Program-made: the position numbers and the translations under genes
Part shown: piece by piece, positions 58,546 through 64,000 of the stretch
Layout of the letters: each line of letters starts with the position of its first letter
How positions within the stretch are numbered: position 1 is the stretch's first letter
Notes under the pieces: generated by a model
Told to the model about the DNA's origin: nothing
Databases searched by the model: none
What the model saw: only the letters and a program-made list of their open reading frames with translations
Assembly (NCBI RefSeq): GCF_000153405.2
Contig: NC_020802.1
Location: 2,747,883-2,811,882 of the forward strand
DNA: 64,000 nt
Direction: 5' to 3'
Source: Psychromonas sp. CNPT3
GTDB lineage: Bacteria; Pseudomonadota; Gammaproteobacteria; Enterobacterales; Psychromonadaceae

Positions 58546-61038
58546 ATGATCCAAGATCCCCATCAGCAACGAGAAGCAAAAACATACGAACATCCTGTGC
58601 CGAGCCGTGAATTTATTTTAGAATTTATGAAAACACAGGATAAACCGATTAGTAGAGATACTCTGTTTAAAACTTTTTCACTCGAGAGTGAAGAAGAAGC
58701 AGAAGGATTACGTCGACGCTTAAAAGCGATGGAGCGTGATGGTCAATTAATTTGGTGCCGTAATGCAACTTATGCCTTGCCGGATAAATTAAGTTTGATC
58801 CAAGGTATCGTTATTGGACATAAAGATGGTTTTGGCTTTTTAAAATGCGATCAAGAAAAGGATCTTTTCTTACCAGCACATCAAATGCGTTTTCTTTTCC
58901 ATGGGGATGAGATCTTAGCACAACCGGTGAAACTGGATCATAGAGGGCGCACTGAAGCGCGCTTTGTACGTCTATTAAAAGCTCGTAGCGCAAGTATTGT
59001 TGGTCGTTATTTTGTGGAAGATGGCATTGCGATGGTGATCCCTGATGATCCTCGTCTTAACCAACAAATTCTCATCAAACAAGAATGTAATGGTGGTGCT
59101 CGCCACGGTCAAATTGTCGTTGTAGAGATAACAGATCGTCCTAAAGCACGTTTCAACGCGATGGGTACAATCACCGAAGTATTAGGCCAAGAAATGCAGC
59201 CGGGTATGGAAGTTGAAATCGCCTTACGCACCCATGATATTCCACATACATGGCCTGAAGGACTCGACAAAGAATTACAACAATTTACAGAAAGTGTGCC
59301 TGAAAGTGCAATGCTAGGACGAGTAGATCTACGCGATTTACCTTTAGTAACCATTGATGGTGAAGATGCACGTGACTTTGATGATGCCGTTTACTGTCAA
59401 GCAGAGCCTAATGGAGGATGGCGCTTATGGGTCGCTATTGCCGATGTGAGTTACTATGTTCGCCATGACACTATTTTAGATAAAGAAGCTATCAAACGCG
59501 GTAACTCGGTGTATTTTCCCGATCAAGTTGTCCCGATGCTTCCTGAAGTACTTTCTAATGGTTTATGTTCACTAAATCCACAAGTAAATCGCTTGTGTAT
59601 GGTCAGTGAAATGTGTATCGATAAAGACGGTCAGCTTAAAGAGCACAAGTTTTATGAAGCGGTAATGAACTCCCATGCGCGCTTTACTTATACTAAAGTC
59701 GCGAAGATCCTTGTCGATAAAGATGCAGAGCTTCGCCAGCAATATAAAGCAATAGTCCCCCATTTAGAAACACTAGAGCAGTTATATAAAGCCTTGAAAA
59801 AAGCACGTCATCATCGTGGTGGTATGGAATTTGAGACCCTAGAAACGCGCTTTATTTTTGATGAGAACCGTAAAATATCCTCCATTGAACCATTAGTGCG
59901 CAATGATGCGCACAAGATCATCGAAGAATGTATGATCCAAGCCAATGTTGCAGCTGCTCGCTTTATTGAAAATGCAAACGCATCCGCGTTATATCGTGTA
60001 CATGAAACCCCGAGTGAAGAAAAACTGACTAACTTCCGCTCTTTCTTATCTGACTTGGGCTTAGTCTTAGCCGGTGGCGATAAACCTGCACCGAGAGATT
60101 ATGCCGACCTTGCTGAAAAGTTTGCAGGAAGAGACGATCAAGAGCTGTTACAAACCATGTTACTGCGCTCTATGAAGCAAGCAGTTTACCAAGATGAAAA
60201 CTTAGGTCATTTCGGTTTGGCGTTAGAGCAATATGCACATTTCACCTCACCTATTCGTCGCTACCCTGATTTAATTTTGCATCGCGCCATAAAATCATTA
60301 ATTGGTAAACAAAATACTAAGTGGACAAAAACAGGTGGCTATCATTACCAGCCCGCTGAAATAACAAAACTCGGTGAGCATTGCTCAATGACAGAGCGTC
60401 GCGCGGATGATGCGACCCGTGATGTAAGCGATGCTTTGAAATGTGAATATATGCAAGATCATGTTGGTGACGTCATGGATGGCACCATCGTAGCAGTAAC
60501 CAATTTTGGCTTCTTTGTTCGCTTAAAAGCGCTACAAATAGATGGATTGGTACACGTAACGGGTTTACTTAGTGACTATTATATCTTTGATGCCGGAAAG
60601 CAAACCCTTAAAGGTGAGCGCACTGGCCGCACTTACCGTATTGGTGATGCGCTTGAAGTGAAGATTTTATCCGTTAATCTTGAAGATAAAAAAATCGACT
60701 TTGAATTAAATGATGAAGCGATTGCGGGTAGTCGAAAACGGGCTTTTAAAGGTAATAAAAATGCAATCGATCGCCCAATGGATAAACGTGCTAAAAACAA
60801 AAAAGATCGTAAAACAAGCAATAAACACGATGAGCAGCCATTGATCAAAGAAATTAACAAAGAAACTGAGAAAAAATTGTCTAAACCTAAAAAAGAAAAA
60901 AAGAAACCAAAATACAAAGTAAAACAAGGTGAAAAAAATACAGCTTCATCAAAGAAAAAGAAAACCACAAAGAAAAATACACGCTTAGGTCGCAGTGCAC
61001 GCGCAAAAGCAAAAGTATCCAATAGCAACGCGTCATAA
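58546..61038 (+). CDS. rnr: ribonuclease R
   Basis: Processive 3'-5' exoribonuclease for structured RNA and trans-translation quality control, important in the cold. 830 residues (E. coli 813). Order: helix-turn-helix (about 20-85), cold-shock domains (about 85-250), RNB catalytic domain with D271, D277, D279 and D280 in [13 protein letters not shown]1 domain (about 645-725), and a Lys-rich tail (about 735-830) rich in KKK runs. It is followed by rlmB 56 bp downstream, the conserved E. coli order. Highly structured tRNA/rRNA trailers in this genome would be natural substrates. Confidence 0.96.
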   Translation: MIQDPHQQREAKTYEHPVPSREFILEFMKTQDKPISRDTLFKTFSLESEEEAEGLRRRLKAMERDGQLIWCRNATYALPDKLSLIQGIVIGHKDGFGFLKCDQEKDLFLPAHQMRFLFHGDEILAQPVKLDHRGRTEARFVRLLKARSASIVGRYFVEDGIAMVIPDDPRLNQQILIKQECNGGARHGQIVVVEITDRPKARFNAMGTITEVLGQEMQPGMEVEIALRTHDIPHTWPEGLDKELQQFTESVPESAMLGRVDLRDLPLVTIDGEDARDFDDAVYCQAEPNGGWRLWVAIADVSYYVRHDTILDKEAIKRGNSVYFPDQVVPMLPEVLSNGLCSLNPQVNRLCMVSEMCIDKDGQLKEHKFYEAVMNSHARFTYTKVAKILVDKDAELRQQYKAIVPHLETLEQLYKALKKARHHRGGMEFETLETRFIFDENRKISSIEPLVRNDAHKIIEECMIQANVAAARFIENANASALYRVHETPSEEKLTNFRSFLSDLGLVLAGGDKPAPRDYADLAEKFAGRDDQELLQTMLLRSMKQAVYQDENLGHFGLALEQYAHFTSPIRRYPDLILHRAIKSLIGKQNTKWTKTGGYHYQPAEITKLGEHCSMTERRADDATRDVSDALKCEYMQDHVGDVMDGTIVAVTNFGFFVRLKALQIDGLVHVTGLLSDYYIFDAGKQTLKGERTGRTYRIGDALEVKILSVNLEDKKIDFELNDEAIAGSRKRAFKGNKNAIDRPMDKRAKNKKDRKTSNKHDEQPLIKEINKETEKKLSKPKKEKKKPKYKVKQGEKNTASSKKKKTTKKNTRLGRSARAKAKVSNSNAS

Positions 61039-61094
61039 GTTAGCGTCAATATATAAGTGCAAAGCGTTTAACGAATCTAAGCAGAGAGAAGAAT

Positions 61095-61835
61095 ATGAGT
61101 AAGAGTGAAATAATTTACGGTATGCACGCAGTTGATGCATTACTAGAAAGAGAGCCTGAAAGAATAATTGAAATATACACTTTAAAGGGCCGTGATGATC
61201 AGCGCATAACGGACATTACTGAAAAAGCAAAGCACTGGGGCATCTCTGTACAAGAAATGCTACGTAAATCATTAGATGAAAAAGCGCAATGCGAGCAACA
61301 CCAAGGTGTATTAGCACGTATTAAAATTGCCAAAGTATTAAATGATAACGATTTAGAGAGCCTTTTAGAAAATTTAACAGAAGCACCTTTTTTACTGATC
61401 TTAGATGGTGTCACAGATCCCCATAATTTAGGGGCATGTTTGCGTAGTGCAGATGCAGCTGGCGTACATGCAGTGATCATTCCTAAAGACAACTCAGCAA
61501 GTTTAACACCTGTTGTACGTAAAGTTGCCTGTGGCGCAGCAGAGTCAGTCGCACTTATTCAAGTGACTAACTTGGCGCGTTGCATGCGCAGTTTGCAAGA
61601 CAAAGGCATTTGGATCTATGGCACCGCCGGTGAGGCTACTGGTAGCGTCTATGATTGCCAATTTTCAGGTGGAATAGCTATTGCGATGGGCGCTGAAGAT
61701 AAAGGCTTACGACGCCTAACACGCGAACATTGTGATGCTTTAATCAAACTACCCATGGCAGGTAGTGTATCAAGCCTCAATGTTTCTGTTGCAACAGGCA
61801 TATGCCTGTTTGAAGTGGTTCGTCAACGCAGTTAA
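61095..61835 (+). CDS. rlmB: 23S rRNA (Gm2251) 2'-O-methyltransferase RlmB
   Basis: SPOUT methyltransferase that modifies G2251 in the 23S P loop with SAM. 246 residues (E. coli 243). An N-terminal substrate-binding domain starts [19 protein letters not shown]. The three SPOUT motifs are [33 protein letters not shown] and [18 protein letters not shown], the last carrying the knot residues. SD is GAGAGAAG 5-7 nt upstream of the ATG. Probably co-transcribed with rnr. Confidence 0.96.
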   Translation: MSKSEIIYGMHAVDALLEREPERIIEIYTLKGRDDQRITDITEKAKHWGISVQEMLRKSLDEKAQCEQHQGVLARIKIAKVLNDNDLESLLENLTEAPFLLILDGVTDPHNLGACLRSADAAGVHAVIIPKDNSASLTPVVRKVACGAAESVALIQVTNLARCMRSLQDKGIWIYGTAGEATGSVYDCQFSGGIAIAMGAEDKGLRRLTREHCDALIKLPMAGSVSSLNVSVATGICLFEVVRQRS

Positions 61836-63091
61836 AAGGCGTACATTAATTTAATGCCGGTAGATATCTCTTTGTTATGCGTATCTATCGGCACATTTTG
61901 TGTATATTTATAATCGACATCAAAATTAAGATATAACTCTCTATACACTTTATTTTGCGCGACGAAACTTAACGAATAGGTATTATTTTCACGCCCGAGC
62001 TCTAACACGGTATCCATTTTTATTTGCAATGATTCTGAAATGACACGCTCATAATTGAGCCTTGTACGCACAATAAACTCATCGATTGAAACGGCATCTT
62101 CACCCACATTAGGCACCGCCATTCTATAACCAGGGCCCATTTCTAGCTTCAACAAATGTTTTGTGGTATTAAATAATGTATGCCCATAACCCATAGTATA
62201 AACATCTTCTTGATCATAACTTGCAAATTTACTACGCTGCAGATCGGTACGTAAAAATAAGATGTTTCTTGCATCTAAAAAGTAATCACCTTGTAATTGC
62301 CAGCGATATTGCTCCGTACTTATTTCATCATCTTCCGATTCGATCTCAATATTTAAATCATTATTGATATTATATATATCGTTATATGTATAATTTAATA
62401 TCAAGCGCGTATATATATTTTGAGTGCGATGGTTATCGCGTTCATAATTAAAACCGAATTCAACCGATCCCGAGACATCATGAATACTCGCGTCTTCATC
62501 CGCAGAAAACGCATTCACTGTGCTCGCATCTGCTAAATTCAACAGTGCAGGTTGCACTTCTATGTTTTCTTGTAGGCGCTCACTTCTAGATGTAAATAAA
62601 CTATCTGTATATATCGCTGATGGTACTGACTTCTTAGTTTCTTGCAAAGATAATGAGCGCGCTTGCTGGCTCACTTTTTGATGTAATTGTGCAATGCTCT
62701 TTTGATATTTATCATTTATTTTAAGAGCCAATTCTAGTTGTGCTTGCAACGCTTTGTTTTTTTGTAAAAGTGTTAGGATTTGCGTTTTTTGATGAGATTT
62801 TTTTATTTCCGCTGTTTGTATTTTGGATTTGCTCACTGGAGGATGTGGCTTTTTAAAGATATAAGTCGCTTGATCTGGACTTGCTGCGTCATGATAGGGA
62901 TAACCCACATAATAGAGGCTATTTTTTGCATTTTTGTCTAACAAGGGTGCTTTTTTAGCGTCACTTAAGCCGAGCCAACCGTTACATGCCAATAAGCTAA
63001 AATTAAAAAACAATATAAATGAGATGATGGAATTACCCAAAATACGCCTAATAGTAATAAAATACACCCAACATAAATAAAATACACCCAA
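61832..63091 (-). CDS. outer-membrane beta-barrel protein with coiled-coil N-terminus (DUF481-like)
   Basis: About 419 residues if translated from TTG at 63091. Codon 9 GTG (63067) or TTG at 63040 are alternatives, because the first codons repeat a 15-bp motif and no SD is clear. A lipobox-like LLAC follows a hydrophobic stretch (about 17-36). A basic coiled-coil segment (about 90-150, [17 protein letters not shown]) precedes a C-terminal barrel of alternating strands ending KLMYAF. The barrel resembles DUF481 salt-induced outer-membrane proteins. Function unknown. It converges on rlmB with a 4-bp overlap. Confidence 0.6.
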   Translation of the reverse strand: MGVFYLCWVYFITIRRILGNSIISFILFFNFSLLACNGWLGLSDAKKAPLLDKNAKNSLYYVGYPYHDAASPDQATYIFKKPHPPVSKSKIQTAEIKKSHQKTQILTLLQKNKALQAQLELALKINDKYQKSIAQLHQKVSQQARSLSLQETKKSVPSAIYTDSLFTSRSERLQENIEVQPALLNLADASTVNAFSADEDASIHDVSGSVEFGFNYERDNHRTQNIYTRLILNYTYNDIYNINNDLNIEIESEDDEISTEQYRWQLQGDYFLDARNILFLRTDLQRSKFASYDQEDVYTMGYGHTLFNTTKHLLKLEMGPGYRMAVPNVGEDAVSIDEFIVRTRLNYERVISESLQIKMDTVLELGRENNTYSLSFVAQNKVYRELYLNFDVDYKYTQNVPIDTHNKEISTGIKLMYAF

Positions 63092-63235
63092 TTCTAAGTC
63101 AAAATTGCATTATAAAAAAGAAAATAAATCAATTTCCCGTATAAAAATTAATCGAGGATACCTACGTCATTATGTCCTTAAAATTATCTTTTGTATAAGT
63201 GTATACAATAGAATCGATCTATTTATTAACAAAGC

Positions 63236-63264
63236 TTGCACCTTTTCACTCTAAACAGTATAAT
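63236..63264 (+). promoter_or_regulatory. promoter of the rpsF operon
   Basis: TTGCAC, exactly 17 bp, TATAAT. About 90 bp of leader precedes rpsF. Confidence 0.8.
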
Positions 63265-63307
63265 TTGTCGCCTTAATTCAGCCAATCTTTTTGTTCCTTG
63301 CTTCTAT

Positions 63308-63325
63308 TTGGCCCGGCTGAGCCAA
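63308..63325 (+). promoter_or_regulatory. candidate S6:S18 autoregulatory leader hairpin
   Basis: TTGGC and GCCAA arms enclose CCGGCTGA, giving the CCG loop feature known from rpsF leaders that bind the S6:S18 complex. Only by eye; the second helix was not resolved. Confidence 0.4.
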
Positions 63326-63362
63326 TTTATGAAGCTACTAACCCGTAAGGAGCGATTTTTAT

Positions 63363-63755
63363 ATGCGTCATTATGAAATCGTATTTATGGTTCACCCAGA
63401 TCAGAGTGAACAAGTTAATGGTATGATCGAACGTTACACTACTTCTATTACAGAAGCTGGCGGTACGATCCATCGTCTAGAAGACTGGGGCCGTCGTCAA
63501 CTAGCGTACCCAATCAATAAACTACACAAAGCACACTATGTTCTTATGAACATTGAAGCAGAGCAAAATGTACTCGATGACTTGGAAAATGCTTTCCGTT
63601 TCAACGATGCTGTGATCCGTACTATGATCATGCGTACTAAAACAGCTGTGACTGAAGCATCTGTAGTGGCAAAAGCAAGAGAAGAACGTTCTGAACGTGC
63701 TGATCGTGCTCCTCGTGCCCCACGCCCAGAAGCTAGAACAGAAACAACTGCATAA
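63363..63755 (+). CDS. rpsF: 30S ribosomal protein S6
   Basis: A 130-residue protein that binds 16S rRNA with S18. [18 protein letters not shown] and [20 protein letters not shown] are conserved, and ALMNIEA-like VLMNIEAEQ follows. The C-terminal tail is rich in Glu, Arg, Ala and Pro (about 105-130), as in E. coli, where RimK adds glutamates. SD AAGGAG lies 11 nt upstream. It is the first gene of rpsF-priB-rpsR-rplI; the last two lie beyond the window. Confidence 0.97.
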   Translation: MRHYEIVFMVHPDQSEQVNGMIERYTTSITEAGGTIHRLEDWGRRQLAYPINKLHKAHYVLMNIEAEQNVLDDLENAFRFNDAVIRTMIMRTKTAVTEASVVAKAREERSERADRAPRAPRPEARTETTA

Positions 63756-63763
63756 GAACACTA

Positions 63764-64000
63764 GTGACTGAAAACTTTTTGCGTTTATCCGGCAATATCA
63801 CTGAAAAACCTACGTTTAAAGTGAGCCCGAGTGGTGTTGAACATTGTTATTTTACAATTGAACATCGTTCTATGCAAAAAGAAGCTGAATTACCACGTAA
63901 CGTATATTGTTATATGCAAATCGTTATTAGTGGAACACTCGCTACTCAGTTAAAAAATACATTATCGAAAGGTATGCAACTTAGGATAAGTGGTTTTATC
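63764..64000 (+). CDS. priB: primosomal replication protein N, PriB (3'-truncated by window end)
   Basis: Starts with GTG 8 bp after the rpsF stop and runs 79 codons off the window end. It reads MTENFLRLSGNITEKP, FKVSPSGVEHCYFTIEHRSM, then LPRNVYCYMQIVISG, matching the OB-fold of E. coli PriB (KVSPSGIPHCQFVLEHRS). It binds single-stranded DNA and stabilises PriA-DNA in replication restart. Position between rpsF and the expected rpsR supports the call. Confidence 0.93.
   Translation, partial: MTENFLRLSGNITEKPTFKVSPSGVEHCYFTIEHRSMQKEAELPRNVYCYMQIVISGTLATQLKNTLSKGMQLRISGFI

Overview
The window comes from an AT-rich marine gammaproteobacterium, most like Psychromonas or a close relative (Alteromonadales/Vibrionales area). 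This rests on the core gene order alaS-lysC-csrA-tRNA-Ser-tRNA-Arg(x3)-gshA, the ffh/ypjD/yfjD block, the rnr-rlmB-rpsF-priB block, the 16S-Ile-Ala-23S-5S rRNA operon, an NhaD sodium/proton antiporter and close resemblance of many proteins to E. coli, Vibrio and Shewanella counterparts. The genus is an inference. No database search was run.

Layout. 1-5.6 kb: the nucleotidase yjjG, an SNF-type sodium symporter, an Lrp/AsnC regulator and nhaD. 5.6-27.1 kb: a response regulator with an HD-GYP domain, a polyprenyl sugar-1-phosphate transferase on the plus strand, and facing it an 18.5 kb Wzx/Wzy-type polysaccharide locus on the minus strand. The locus reads wecB, wecC, heparinase-like lyase, CapK-like ligase, glycosyltransferase, acetyltransferase, wzx, GNAT, deacetylase-like, wzy, glycosyltransferases, ugd. 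WecB/WecC should supply UDP-ManNAcA and Ugd UDP-GlcA, so the product is probably an acidic extracellular or surface polysaccharide. Two gene-poor gaps in the locus hold decayed genes: the tail of a glycosyltransferase, a serine-acetyltransferase-like gene and an ISAs1-family transposase.

27.4-42.7 kb is mostly conserved core: glpG, ffh, ypjD, two paralogous porins lying between ypjD and yfjD, a lipoprotein lytic transglycosylase, gshA, four tRNA genes, csrA, lysC and alaS. 42.9-50.0 kb is one complete rRNA operon on the minus strand with E. coli-like P1 and P2 promoters. 50-57 kb carries ansA, a RecQ-family helicase, tapT, a YeaR-like cupin, mobB, a LysE/RhtB exporter and an aldo/keto reductase. 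57-58.4 kb is a tRNA operon (Arg-His-Pro). The window ends in rnr, rlmB, an outer-membrane protein, rpsF and the start of priB.

The most unusual structure lies behind the stable-RNA operons. Downstream of 5S rRNA is about 1 kb of degenerate tandem units built from 5S 3'-end pieces in both orientations plus duplicated terminators. Downstream of the Arg-His-Pro tRNA operon is about 1 kb of tandem units, each with a tRNA-3'-end-like remnant and an intrinsic terminator, giving eight terminators in a row. The closest known analogue I can name is the rtT repeat region behind E. coli tyrT. Separately, a 161-bp element with terminal inverted repeats occurs twice, about 50 kb apart, and its end bases covary.
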